NCBI GenBank assembly: GCA_022824025.1
Contig: JAJEBF010000014.1
Coordinates: 496,001 to 560,000, forward strand
DNA from: Caldilineaceae bacterium
GTDB lineage: Bacteria > Chloroflexota > Anaerolineae > Caldilineales > Caldilineaceae
Direction: 5' to 3'
DNA: 64,000 nucleotides
Part shown: in pieces, positions 55,967-64,000 of the stretch
How positions within the stretch are numbered: position 1 is the first letter of the stretch
Layout of the letters: every line of letters begins with the position of its first letter
Position numbers and translations under genes: made by a program
The notes under the pieces: model-generated
The model's database searches: none
What the model saw: the letters and a program-made list of their open reading frames with translations, nothing else
What the model was told of the DNA's origin: nothing

Positions 55967-56821
55967 ATGACCCAACGCCTCACACCCGACCAATGCGCCT
56001 TCTACCACGCCAACGGCTACCTCCATGCCCCCGCCGTCATCCCGCCGGACCTCCTGTCACTCATGACAACCGTCCTTTCCCGCTGGGCCGACGACACCAT
56101 CAACAACTGGCTGACCCAGGGCCTGATCGACAACCCCCGCCCCGACCTCGACTTCCAGCATCGCCTCGCCCACCTTTGGGAAGCCGCCGGACGCCCCGAA
56201 TACATCCGCAGCCCCCGCCGCGACCTTGTCAGCCGCCAAATGTACGACATCCTCGTCCATCCCGCCCTCCTCGCCCTCGCGCAGGACCTCCTCGGCACCA
56301 CCGAAATCTCAGTCCACGGCATCTTCAACGCCCGTCCCAAGCTCCCCGACCAGATCTGGACCCAAACTCCCTGGCACCAGGACGCACAGTACTATCGCGA
56401 CGCCGAGCAGGTCCACGTAACCTCCATCTGGATGCCCCTTCAGCCCGTCACCGAGCGCAACAGCTGCCTCCAGGTCGCTCCCGGACTCCACCGCGGACCC
56501 CTCCACGAAGGCTGGAACGACCCCGAGACCGGCTTCCTCGGCCTCGCGCCCGAAGTGCGCGACGCGCTGCAGGGCGTCTCAATCGATATGGAACCCGGCG
56601 ACGCCCTCTGCTTCACCCAGCTTACACCCCACCGCGCCCTCCCCAACCGCTCCAACCAGGTTCGTTGGTCCATCGACGTGCGCTACGAACCGACCGCCCA
56701 GGCCACTGCAGCCGGCCAGAAACAGGGATTCGTCGCCCACAGCCCGAACAGTCCAAATGCCGTTCCCACCTACAAACAGTGGCTCAAAAAGTGGGAAGCA
56801 ATCCCTTCAGGAAGCTACTGA
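55967..56821 (+). CDS. PhyH-family Fe(II)/2-oxoglutarate dioxygenase
   Basis: 284 aa from ATG 55967 (MTQRLTPDQCAFYHANGYL); an ATG three codons upstream is equally possible and no ribosome site decides. Iron ligands: His137 and Asp139 (TPWHQDAQYY), distal His222 (LTPHRALPN), with Arg233 for 2-oxoglutarate. SCLQVAPGLHRGPL is the pre-distal strand. Size is normal for the family. It shares with the next gene the WHQDAxY and LTPHxxxxNRxxQVRWSID motifs, so these two are closer to each other than to the 54447 gene. Substrate unknown. Confidence 0.9.
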   Translation: MTQRLTPDQCAFYHANGYLHAPAVIPPDLLSLMTTVLSRWADDTINNWLTQGLIDNPRPDLDFQHRLAHLWEAAGRPEYIRSPRRDLVSRQMYDILVHPALLALAQDLLGTTEISVHGIFNARPKLPDQIWTQTPWHQDAQYYRDAEQVHVTSIWMPLQPVTERNSCLQVAPGLHRGPLHEGWNDPETGFLGLAPEVRDALQGVSIDMEPGDALCFTQLTPHRALPNRSNQVRWSIDVRYEPTAQATAAGQKQGFVAHSPNSPNAVPTYKQWLKKWEAIPSGSY

Positions 56822-56924
56822 ATCCACTTTTCTCCTTCACCCCTTTGGGCGGTATAATTCCAGGGAAAAGACTGACCGCAACGGCTCGCGTCATTAGAGC
56901 GCGCCAACCACCGGACCCGTGACC

Positions 56925-57890
56925 ATGAGCCTGACTGCTGAAGAACTCTCTCTGTTTCACCGCCAGGGCTTCCTGGTCAAGCCCGGTCTTTACAGCGCGG
57001 CCGACCTGAAACCCCTCCAGGACGCCCTTTCGGAAATCATCGATCAAGGCGCCCGCGACCTCTATGCAGAAGGCATGCTGGCGAACGCGCACGCTGACAA
57101 ACCCTTCGGCCGCCGCCTTTCATCCATCTACCTCGAGAACAAAGAAGTCGGCGAAGAAATAACCCGCCGCGTCATGGGCAAAGGCGGCGGAGGCTACAAC
57201 GGGCCCGCCATGCTGCAGACAATCCGCCACGCGCCCCTCCTCTCCTGCATCGAGAGTCTGATCGGCCCCAACATCGTCGGCTCTTCCGTCTACCGCATCC
57301 GCCCCAAACTCCCCGGCTGGGACCGCGGCGAAGTGCCCTGGCACCAGGACGCCGGCTACACGCTCGCCCACTGCGACCGCCACCTCATCATCACCTGCTG
57401 GGTCCCCCTCGTTGACGCAACCCTCGAAAACGGCTGCCTCCACGTCATCCCAACCGTGCACAAAACCGGTATCCTCCGCCACTACACCGGCGGCCATGCC
57501 GGCTTCCTCGAAGTCCCGCGCGAAGAGTTGCCCACGGTCGAACCCGTCCCCGTCCCCATGAAGGCCGGCGACGCGCTCCTGCTCACCAACCTTACGCCCC
57601 ACGCTTCCTTCGAAAACCGCACAGACCAGGTCCGCTGGAGCATCGACCTGCGCTACCAGAGCGCCGACGCGCCCAACAACGTCGACGAAGACCCCGCCTC
57701 CTACACGCCTGAACGCGACCCGGTCACCATGGCCTGCTACCCGCCCGAAGCCGACTTCGTCATCCGCGACCAAAACGACCCGGCCCGTGAAATCCACTCC
57801 GCCGACCAGTTCCAGCGCCTCCGCCAGCGCTACGAATCAACCCGCCCCAACACCCCTGGCCGCGGCTGGACTCCTCTCCAGGAACGCTGA
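56925..57890 (+). CDS. PhyH-family Fe(II)/2-oxoglutarate dioxygenase
   Basis: 321 aa from ATG 56925; a GTG two codons earlier is also possible. Iron ligands: His140 and Asp142 (VPWHQDAGYT), distal His226 (LTPHASFENRT), with Arg237 in QVRWSIDLRYQS. LENGCLHVIPTVHKTG precedes the distal half. A Gly-rich insertion (GKGGGGYNGP, about 86-95) lies in the N-terminal region. It is the third PhyH gene in a row, probably from local duplication and divergence. Such groups occur in bacteria using lipids, phosphonates or secondary metabolites; nothing here chooses between them. Confidence 0.9.
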   Translation: MSLTAEELSLFHRQGFLVKPGLYSAADLKPLQDALSEIIDQGARDLYAEGMLANAHADKPFGRRLSSIYLENKEVGEEITRRVMGKGGGGYNGPAMLQTIRHAPLLSCIESLIGPNIVGSSVYRIRPKLPGWDRGEVPWHQDAGYTLAHCDRHLIITCWVPLVDATLENGCLHVIPTVHKTGILRHYTGGHAGFLEVPREELPTVEPVPVPMKAGDALLLTNLTPHASFENRTDQVRWSIDLRYQSADAPNNVDEDPASYTPERDPVTMACYPPEADFVIRDQNDPAREIHSADQFQRLRQRYESTRPNTPGRGWTPLQER

Positions 57891-57937
57891 CCGGCTGACT
57901 CCACTATGTGACCCCCGGTCCTCCCTTCTCCTACGAC

Positions 57938-57971
57938 CAATTGCCCAATGCATCCAATTGCCCAATGCATC
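57938..57971 (+). repeat. Perfect 17-bp tandem duplication
   Basis: CAATTGCCCAATGCATC occurs twice head to tail (57938-57954 and 57955-57971) in the gap after the third PhyH gene. Confidence 0.85.
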
Positions 57972-58071
57972 CGGGACATAACAAAAAATTGGCCCCCTCT
58001 TTACCCTGCCTGCGCAACGCTTTACTCGAGCAATGTGCGGCAGTTTCATGCTCCCCGCAGAAAACAGCTCG

Positions 58072-58118
58072 CCCCTGGTGTTCTTCGCAACCCTTCGCGT
58101 TCCTTCGCGGATCAATCC
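58072..58118 (+). repeat. Dispersed degenerate intergenic repeat, copy 5
   Basis: Contains GGTGTTCTTCGCAACCCTTC and CCTTCGCGGATCAATCC (58102-58118). It is the closest match in the window to copy 6 at 61085-61156 (both have 'ggtgttctt', then 'ccttcgcgt', then 'cttcgcggatcaatcc'). Confidence 0.7.
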
Positions 58119-58222
58119 TCTCTGAATGACACAAAATTCATGCGTGAAACACTCCCAACAGACCTGCGGACGATCCCACGTCTTCCTGAATCTTGAACCA
58201 CTCTCCCGAAATGTCTCGGAAC

Positions 58223-59674
58223 CTAATCCGCATTGGAGGCGAAACCGCCCCGCGTGTCGGATTCCCCGTTCCCCTTCCCAGGCCCCGCCCGGAGGCGCGC
58301 CAATCTCAGCAGGTTTTCGAACTCCGCCTGGAACGCCGCGATGATGGTTTCCGGATCCGGCGCCAGTCCCCGGTCGGTGATGAGCCCGATGTTCACCAGC
58401 CCCGCGTAGCTGAATATGCTGATTCCCACGCCGATGGATCCGGATTGCGGCACCCAGAAAACGATCGTGTCGAGAGGCTTGCCGGCAAAGTAGAGCTTCC
58501 GGGGCGGCCCGGGCACATTCGTCAGAACCGCGCTCACCTTGTCGGCATAGTAGCCCCGCACGCGCCTGGCCACTCTGTCCGACACAACGCCTAAGCCGGC
58601 GATAGCCTGATAAGTCACCAATGCCTCAGGTGACCTCTTGATAGCATCCATACGGCGTTTCGTCGCAAAAAGGCGCTCGATGGGATTGGCGGTCCCGATC
58701 GGCAGTGGAAGATAGACGAGCGCGAAGCGGTTTGTCAGCTTCGTGTCATCTGGCGCCCGGATGTCTACCGGCACCATCGCCCGGATCTCCTTGCCCTCCG
58801 GATCGTCGCCGCGCGATTCGACATACCGGCGCAATGCCCCGGCCATCGCCGCGACGAGGACGTCGTTCACTGTTGCCCCCATTGTGTCCTTCACGAACTT
58901 TACATCATCCAAGGGAATGCCCTCGGACCAGGCGACCACTTTGCCAACCCCAACCTCACCTTTGAAAGCTGTCTTGTCGTCAGTCTTCATGAGCGCCAGC
59001 TTGGCCAGCACAGCGATGAACCTCCCGGCCATCTGCCCGCCCCGCACAGTCAGAGCCAGCGGATTCGCGCGTTCTCTGGCCCCCTCGCGGGCTGCAGGTA
59101 ATTTCGCTGCCCCCGGACGCGCGCCGACCTGTATCGGCGGAGGCAGAGTATTCCTGACTGGAGGATGCCCCGCAGCCGGATCCGTTACAGGGCGCGCCGC
59201 TTCGGCAGACTCGTCAGTCAGGGCGAGCAGCACCCTTACGAGCGCCGCGCCGTCACCGATACAGTGGTGAATTCGCCCGAAGAAGGCGCTGCCGCCCCCG
59301 AAGCCTTCGATGAGAGTGAACCGCCACAGAGGTAGATTCATGTCCAAGGGAACCGTGAGAAGTCCTGCTACGGTCCTGTTGAGCGTTTCCATATCCCCTG
59401 GCGAAGGGAGGACCATGCGCCCAACGTGCGCGCGCAGGTCGAACTCCGGATCGGTCTGCCAGAAGGAACGCGGCCCGAACGCGCCCCGTTCCTGGACCAC
59501 GCGCTGGCGAAAGCGTTCATGAATCAGAAGGCGCTCCTCCAGCACAGCCAGCACATGCTCATATCGCAGCCGCTCCCTGAAAATCCACAATCCGTTGATC
59601 ACCATCGGATTTTTTGGATCGTCCATCAAGAGCCAGGCGCGATCCACGCTGGACATCGGCTCGCGTCCGTCCAT
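58223..59674 (-). CDS. Wax ester synthase/diacylglycerol acyltransferase (WS/DGAT)
   Basis: 483 aa from ATG 59674 (MDGREPMSSVDRAWLLMD), placed by AAGGGG upstream and by the family start; in-frame ATGs at 59710 and 59755 would add a leader not usual in the family. The acyltransferase motif HHxxxDG is intact (RIHHCIGDGAALV, His136-His137-Asp141). Other marks are PLWRFTLIEGF, VNDVLVAAMAGALRRY and the C-terminal SAVLTNVPGPPRKLYFAG. Members join fatty acyl-CoA to long alcohols or diacylglycerol to make storage lipid. Here it may act with the desaturase at 61826, which is inference. It is minus-strand and convergent with the PhyH genes. Confidence 0.92.
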   Translation of the reverse strand: MDGREPMSSVDRAWLLMDDPKNPMVINGLWIFRERLRYEHVLAVLEERLLIHERFRQRVVQERGAFGPRSFWQTDPEFDLRAHVGRMVLPSPGDMETLNRTVAGLLTVPLDMNLPLWRFTLIEGFGGGSAFFGRIHHCIGDGAALVRVLLALTDESAEAARPVTDPAAGHPPVRNTLPPPIQVGARPGAAKLPAAREGARERANPLALTVRGGQMAGRFIAVLAKLALMKTDDKTAFKGEVGVGKVVAWSEGIPLDDVKFVKDTMGATVNDVLVAAMAGALRRYVESRGDDPEGKEIRAMVPVDIRAPDDTKLTNRFALVYLPLPIGTANPIERLFATKRRMDAIKRSPEALVTYQAIAGLGVVSDRVARRVRGYYADKVSAVLTNVPGPPRKLYFAGKPLDTIVFWVPQSGSIGVGISIFSYAGLVNIGLITDRGLAPDPETIIAAFQAEFENLLRLARLRAGPGKGNGESDTRGGFASNAD

Positions 59675-59851
59675 CGATTTGCCCCTTGCAGGGCTTTTGA
59701 ATGGCTCCATTTTGAACCTTAGCTTGAGGTCCAGCCGTTGCGGCCGAGCCCACAAAAGAGAGAGAGAGGGCCGGAAAACTGAACGCGCATGAGGAGGTGG
59801 TCTTGCGAAGGAGTCCGAACTTACGGAAGGTTCCGGTGAATCCGTTTGCTG

Positions 59852-60997
59852 TCACTCATGAATCAACACCAGCGTGCCTGGGTTGAAGTCAGTGCTGAAC
59901 ATCCAGCCGCTGTCGCTGTCGTCGTACATGAAAGGAGAGGCCCAATCGAAGAGCCACTCAGCATCCTCTTCGGTCAGATTTATGCAACCGCGGCTCATGG
60001 GTGTGCCGAAGTTGCTGTGCCAGTACGTGCCGTGAAAGGCGTAGTCCTCGAAAAAGTATTGGACGTTCTTGACCTCGGTCACATGGTACGAGTCGCCGGC
60101 GGCGCGACTGCCGCCCCGCATGTCCTGCATGGCAATCTTGACCCAGATGCGGTAGGTACCGGTGACCGTAGGCGTGTCACCGGCTCCGGATGAAATTACG
60201 AACGCTCGAACCGGTGTGGCTCCCTCGTAAGCGATCGCCATCTGTTCTCTGAGATCGACCTCGACCCAGCGCTCGGTAAGCGTAGGGTAGCGGGCCCTGT
60301 CGAGCCTCTGACCCATGTTTTCCAGAAGTTCGAGCGAGTTGGCTGATGGCACGCGCAGAACCCGGCCCGGGTCAGGAATGCTGGTGTTCTGCAGGCCATT
60401 CAACCGGGCCAGCGCGCCAGGATTGACGCTGTACCGCTCCGCGATCTCTGAGAGTGACTCCCCCGTCTGGACAGTATGAATGGCGAGGCGGGTCCGCCCA
60501 GGTTGCATCGCTGGAATGGGCGTCGCCGTCTGCAGATCAGAGACCGAAAAAACAGACTCGGGAGCGGGCGCGAGCGCACGGGGCACCAACACTTCCTGAT
60601 CCAGACTGAGCCATTCCTCGGAAGAAATCCCGTTGATCGACATCAGTCTGGACAGACTTATGCCATGCTTTCCGGCCAGACTGAACAGAGTGTCGCCAGG
60701 CTGGACCGTGTATATCTGATAGGTCACCTCGCCCTGCAGCACCGGAGCCGCAGTTTCCCCTTCGTCAATCAGAAGGCGCTGCCCGTACCAGACATAGTTG
60801 GCATCCTGCAGGCCGTTGAGTTCCTGCAGGTTTTCTACCGTTGTTCCATACTGTCTCGCGATCTGGCCCAGCGTTTCTCCCGGTTGGACGATGTGCTCTT
60901 CATAGGCTGAGGCAGCGCCGGCAAATGACATGACAGCCACAGCCGCCAAAATCAGCGCCATTGTCCCGCGAGATAAGGTTTTAATCTGCCCTCTCAT
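59852..60997 (-). CDS. LysM-containing L,D-transpeptidase (YkuD)
   Basis: 381 aa from ATG 60997, preceded by GGGGA; the frame runs 52 codons further upstream but that part is dispersed-repeat DNA. A signal peptide or anchor (MALILAAVAVMSFAGAASA) leads to three LysM domains: HIVQPGETLGQIARQYGTT, YTVQPGDTLFSLAGKHGIS and HTVQTGESLSEIAERYSVN. The YkuD domain (about 240-381) has HGTYWH, then MSRGCINL with the catalytic Cys; the usual SHGC is SRGC, a common variant. It would form 3-3 crosslinks or attach proteins in peptidoglycan, held at the wall by LysM. Confidence 0.93.
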   Translation of the reverse strand: MRGQIKTLSRGTMALILAAVAVMSFAGAASAYEEHIVQPGETLGQIARQYGTTVENLQELNGLQDANYVWYGQRLLIDEGETAAPVLQGEVTYQIYTVQPGDTLFSLAGKHGISLSRLMSINGISSEEWLSLDQEVLVPRALAPAPESVFSVSDLQTATPIPAMQPGRTRLAIHTVQTGESLSEIAERYSVNPGALARLNGLQNTSIPDPGRVLRVPSANSLELLENMGQRLDRARYPTLTERWVEVDLREQMAIAYEGATPVRAFVISSGAGDTPTVTGTYRIWVKIAMQDMRGGSRAAGDSYHVTEVKNVQYFFEDYAFHGTYWHSNFGTPMSRGCINLTEEDAEWLFDWASPFMYDDSDSGWMFSTDFNPGTLVLIHE

Positions 60998-61825
60998 ATA
61001 GTTGTCCCCAATAATATGGCGCCCGTTGACTCTGTCTTGACAGCGTTCTGAGGGGACGAAACGCCTGTCCTCGTCTGGCCCTGCGCCTTCGCTAAGAATG
61101 ACCGGTTCGCCTCCGGTGTTCTTGGCTAACCTTCGCGTGACTTCGCGGATCAATCCCTTCGGTCTTTCTCAAAACGCAAGCGAAAAACATCCCTGGCGTG
61201 CCTGCCAGCACTGTCCCAGGTTCCTCACCCAATCGAGGAAGACTTAAACACGGCAAGTGCATTCCATGATAGTAGACGATAACCAAGTCTCTCCAATACC
61301 TATAGTTTATCAACGTACCCTTACTCCCCTGAAACGCGGAGAAGATAGGCAGTTCTGCCGCTGAGAGCTGTCGCATCACTCTTTTTTCTGTGGAATTGGG
61401 GAAGGCAACCGGTACGATATTTCTCTCTGACTGACTTTCTGAATTCACCCGCCTTTTGGCCCGTCACAGCAGAAAAATGCCCCATTCTTTGAACAAGATC
61501 CACGTTTCCGGTGGCTGCCCAGCATCCGGACCCGGCCTGGCCGCCATCTCCCCGTTGCCGACGAATTCCCTGGAGGGACCGGCCATTTCGCCTTCCCGCC
61601 GCAACATGCGATATTCCTACATTTAATGTATAATTTGCCACCGGGAGGACGCGCCCCCGCCCTCTCTGTCCTTTTGAGACCTGGCAAGACCGCCATCATC
61701 ACTTGCTCTGGCCATCTTGTAACTGACAGATTCCCGCCCGCAAGACGCGGCCCATCCCTCCCTAACTCTGCGCCCGGCCACACATCAACGCCCCTTTCGC
61801 TCGCTCACCAGAAAGGAGTCCTCCC
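60998..61825. other. Divergent intergenic region with repeat copy and candidate promoter
   Basis: About 0.8 kb between the L,D-transpeptidase and desaturase genes. It holds dispersed-repeat copy 6 (61085-61156) and, at 61629-61634, a perfect TATAAT that overlaps a small palindrome (TACAT-TTA-ATGTA, 61618-61630), a candidate control site for the desaturase gene about 190 bases downstream. No -35 is clear. ORFs here translate to unlikely sequences. Confidence 0.5.
61085..61156 (+). repeat. Dispersed degenerate intergenic repeat, copy 6
   Basis: Includes CCGGTGTTCTTGGCTAACC, CCTTCGCGTGA and CTTCGCGGATCAATCC (61141-61156). It creates the in-frame extension upstream of the L,D-transpeptidase start. 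Confidence 0.7.
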
Positions 61826-63232
61826 ATGAGTGTCCAAGCCATCCCCAGAGACTACAGCCTCTCCGGCGGCCACCAGGACGCCGTCGAACTCGACAACGAC
61901 CGCCTCGTCGACCGCATGGACAAGACTTGGTGGAAGCCAAAGCTGTCCCGCCAGCAGATGCGCGAGATCATGCAGCGCCGCAACGGCCCCGCCCTCTGGC
62001 ACTACAGCCTCTGGTTTGCCCTCCTTGCCGCCAGCGCCTACTTCGCCGTCATCTCCTGGGGTTCCTGGTGGGCCATCCCCGCCTTCCTGATTTACGGCAC
62101 AATCTACTCCTCTTCAGATGCCAGCTGGCACGAATGCGGCCACGGAACGCCTTTCCGCACGCACTGGCTCAACGAAGTCCTCTACCACGTCACCTCCTTC
62201 ATGACCATGCGCGAAGCCTATATGTGGCGCTGGAGCCACTCCCGCCACCACACCCACACTTATATCGTCGGCCGCGACCCGGAAATCCAGGTCCAGCGCC
62301 CCGCCGACCTCCTCAAAATCGCCATGGACTTCTTTTACCTTCGCAGCGGCCCGCCCGAAGTCTGGCGCGTCTTCCGCAACGCCCTGGGCAGACCCAATGC
62401 AGACGTTCTCGACTTCGTCCCCGAACGGGAACTGCCCAAAATGTACTGGTCCAGCCGCATCTACATGGCGATAATCCTGGCATTTGCTATCTGGTCCATC
62501 GCCATCTCCAGCTTCCTTCCCATGATGTTCGTCCTCCTGCCCCGCTTCTACGGCGGCTGGCTCCACCAACTCCTCGGCCTCACGCAACACGCCGGGCTCG
62601 GAGAGGATACCTACGACCATCGTGAAAACACCCGCACAGTCTTCATAAACCCCGTATTCGCCTTCCTCTACATGAACATGCAGTACCACATCGAACACCA
62701 TTCCATGCCCATGACGCCCTTCCACGCCCTACCCAAACTTCACGAGGCCGTAAAGGACCAGATGCCGCCTCCCTACAAAAGCCTCTGGGAGTGCTACAAG
62801 GAGATGATCCCCGCCCTCATCAAACAGGCCACCGGCGATCCCGGTTACAGAATCATGCGACCCATCCCCAAGGACCCCGATTCCGAGTCGCCCGAACACC
62901 AGGCCATGGCCACTTCATCCGGAGAATGGATCGAAGTCGGCCCTGTCGAAGACCTCGAAGAAGAAGACGTCATCCGCCTCGACCACGGCAGCAAAACCAT
63001 CGCCGTCTACCGCCTCAAGGGCGACCGCTTCTACGCCACAGGCGGTCTCTGCACACACGAATACGCCTACCTCGCCGACGGTCTGGTTATAGACGGCGTG
63101 GTAGAATGCCCGCTCCACAACGGCCGTTTCGACATCGCAACCGGACGCGCCCTGCGCGCCCCTGCCTGCGACCACCTCGAAACCTATCCCGTCGAACGCC
63201 GCGGCAATACGCTCTACGTTCGCGTCGGCTGA
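61826..63232 (+). CDS. Membrane fatty acid desaturase fused to a Rieske [2Fe-2S] domain
   Basis: 468 aa with AAAGGAG upstream. Residues about 55-330 are a membrane desaturase with the three histidine boxes HECGH (102-106), SHSRHHTH (137-144) and HIEHH (288-292), plus a further His255 (TQHAG), and four predicted membrane segments. Residues about 367-468 are a Rieske ferredoxin domain with Cys409-x-His411 and Cys428-x2-His431 (CTH and CPLH). The fusion gives the di-iron site its own electron carrier, so the enzyme probably takes electrons from a separate reductase without a free ferredoxin. It should hydroxylate or desaturate a lipid chain in the membrane; the substrate is unknown. Confidence 0.92.
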   Translation: MSVQAIPRDYSLSGGHQDAVELDNDRLVDRMDKTWWKPKLSRQQMREIMQRRNGPALWHYSLWFALLAASAYFAVISWGSWWAIPAFLIYGTIYSSSDASWHECGHGTPFRTHWLNEVLYHVTSFMTMREAYMWRWSHSRHHTHTYIVGRDPEIQVQRPADLLKIAMDFFYLRSGPPEVWRVFRNALGRPNADVLDFVPERELPKMYWSSRIYMAIILAFAIWSIAISSFLPMMFVLLPRFYGGWLHQLLGLTQHAGLGEDTYDHRENTRTVFINPVFAFLYMNMQYHIEHHSMPMTPFHALPKLHEAVKDQMPPPYKSLWECYKEMIPALIKQATGDPGYRIMRPIPKDPDSESPEHQAMATSSGEWIEVGPVEDLEEEDVIRLDHGSKTIAVYRLKGDRFYATGGLCTHEYAYLADGLVIDGVVECPLHNGRFDIATGRALRAPACDHLETYPVERRGNTLYVRVG

Positions 63233-63297
63233 CCCCTGCGCGCCCGCCCATCCAGCCCTATGCAACCATCTCTCTCAACACCCAAGGAACCCTCACG

Positions 63298-64000
63298 ATG
63301 CAAATCGCCTTTATCGGAGTAGGCGGAATCGCCCGAAACTATCTCGCCAGCCTCGAAAAACTGAACCGGACCGTAGCCGCTGTCTGCGACATCAACGAAC
63401 AGACAGCCGCCCGCGTCGCCGGCGAACTCAACTGCCACGGCTACACCGACCACCGCGACATGCTCGCACGCGAAAACCCGGACGTGGTCTTCGTCGCCAT
63501 CCCGCCCGCCGCCCACGACACCCAGACGATCGACGCCGCCCAGGCCGGCGCCAACCTCTTCGTCGCCAAACCGGTCGCAATGGACATCGACGTTGCCCGC
63601 CGCACGCAGGACGCCATCGCCGCCAGCGGACGCATCAACCAGGTCGGTTACATGGCCCGCTACTCCGACATTACCGAGCGCGCCAAAGCGCTTGTCAAGG
63701 GCCGTGACCTCGGCATGGGCATGGGCCGCTTTCTTACCCGCATGTCCCCTTCCCATCCCTGGTGGGGTAAATTCTCTGTCAGCGGCGGCCAGCTCCTGGA
63801 GCAGAGCACACACGTATTCGACTGGCTTCGCCTCTTCCTCGGCGAAGTCGAAACAGTCCAGGCCTTCGGCCACGCCGGGCCCGACAACACCATCGCCGAC
63901 TTCGAGGACAGCACCGCCGTCAACCTCAAATTCGCCAACGGAGCAGTCGGCAGCGTCGTCAGCACCTGCTCAGCGCGCGTCAAAGACGGCTTCATGACCG
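63298..64000 (+). CDS. Gfo/Idh/MocA-family oxidoreductase, C-terminus beyond window
   Basis: The frame opens at ATG 63298 (AAGGAA upstream) and is open to the window end, about 234 codons. MQIAFIGVGGIARNYLASLE is the Rossmann motif, VCDIN ends the second strand, and FVAKPVAMDID is the EKP-type motif, here AKP with the Lys kept. The beginning of the C-terminal sheet domain follows (GGQLLEQSTHVFDWLRLFLG), where the His would be catalytic. It differs from the 40493-41674 member in keeping the lysine. An NAD(P)-dependent sugar or polyol oxidoreductase is likely. Confidence 0.9.
   Translation, partial: MQIAFIGVGGIARNYLASLEKLNRTVAAVCDINEQTAARVAGELNCHGYTDHRDMLARENPDVVFVAIPPAAHDTQTIDAAQAGANLFVAKPVAMDIDVARRTQDAIAASGRINQVGYMARYSDITERAKALVKGRDLGMGMGRFLTRMSPSHPWWGKFSVSGGQLLEQSTHVFDWLRLFLGEVETVQAFGHAGPDNTIADFEDSTAVNLKFANGAVGSVVSTCSARVKDGFMT

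Noticed and set aside
55993-56922. 309-aa plus-strand ORF in another frame of the second PhyH gene
   Set aside because: Arg/Pro-rich translation typical of an out-of-frame reading of GC-rich DNA; the overlapping PhyH frame carries the conserved residues.
61092-61448. 118-aa minus-strand ORF upstream of the L,D-transpeptidase
   Set aside because: It covers repeat copy 6 and has no domain, no ribosome site and no conserved neighbours.

Overview
This window looks like chromosome from a GC-rich Chloroflexota bacterium, most likely Caldilineales-like and heterotrophic. That is inferred from several features: paired DUF2298 (YYY) membrane proteins, Tat/lipobox solute-binding proteins with an AALAACAP-type signal, a DUF6504 protein, and many sulfatases, PhyH dioxygenases and Gfo/Idh/MocA oxidoreductases. 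The gene mix resembles sponge- or sediment-associated lineages that break down complex glycans, but the sequence alone does not prove a habitat. I see no tRNA, rRNA, CRISPR array, prophage or insertion sequence.

Layout. 1-7.1 kb (minus strand): a translationally coupled cell-envelope operon of a 1651-aa GT39-like/DUF2298 fusion, a Nudix hydrolase and a second DUF2298 protein cut by the window edge. 8.1-9.8 kb: an RpfB/YabE-like cell-wall protein (DUF348-G5-3D) ending in a textbook terminator. 10.3-29.3 kb: a catabolic island with three sulfatases, an Opp/Dpp-type importer (binding protein plus two permeases, no ATPase), and a tandem family of secreted lipoproteins made of a discoidin-like domain and a PQQ-type glucose/sorbosone dehydrogenase (GSDH) domain. 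The family has two single-unit genes, one double-unit gene, one copy broken by an in-frame stop, and a 22-codon fossil tail in front of the array.

29.3-37.5 kb (minus strand): one long operon bounded by two paralogous TIM-barrel glycoside-hydrolase-like proteins. It also encodes a DapA-like aldolase with altered active-site positions and a second ATPase-less Opp-type importer. A promoter overlapped by an 8+8 bp palindrome precedes it. 38-45 kb: zinc alcohol dehydrogenase, a frameshifted Uma2 protein, a Gfo/Idh/MocA oxidoreductase, DUF6504-PncC, a membrane-anchored coiled-coil protein and RsmD. 44.8-48.2 kb: a tandem glycine riboswitch with terminator controlling gcvP. 48.4-53.9 kb: a CUT1-type sugar importer (again no ATPase), a cyanophycinase-like peptidase, and two concanavalin-like proteins (DUF1349-like, DUF1961). 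54.4-57.9 kb: three PhyH-type dioxygenases. 58.2-64 kb: a WS/DGAT acyltransferase, a LysM-L,D-transpeptidase, a desaturase-Rieske fusion and an incomplete Gfo/Idh/MocA gene.

A coherent reading is that exported sulfatases and glycoside-hydrolase-like proteins trim sulfated glycans. The surface GSDH lipoproteins would oxidise the released sugars, the three importers would take up products using shared ATPases encoded elsewhere, and the cytoplasmic oxidoreductases and aldolase would process them. This is inference from co-location. Intergenic regions carry a degenerate dispersed repeat (TTCGCG...CCGCGGATCAATCC-like) in at least six places. All three binding-protein/permease junctions carry a hairpin.
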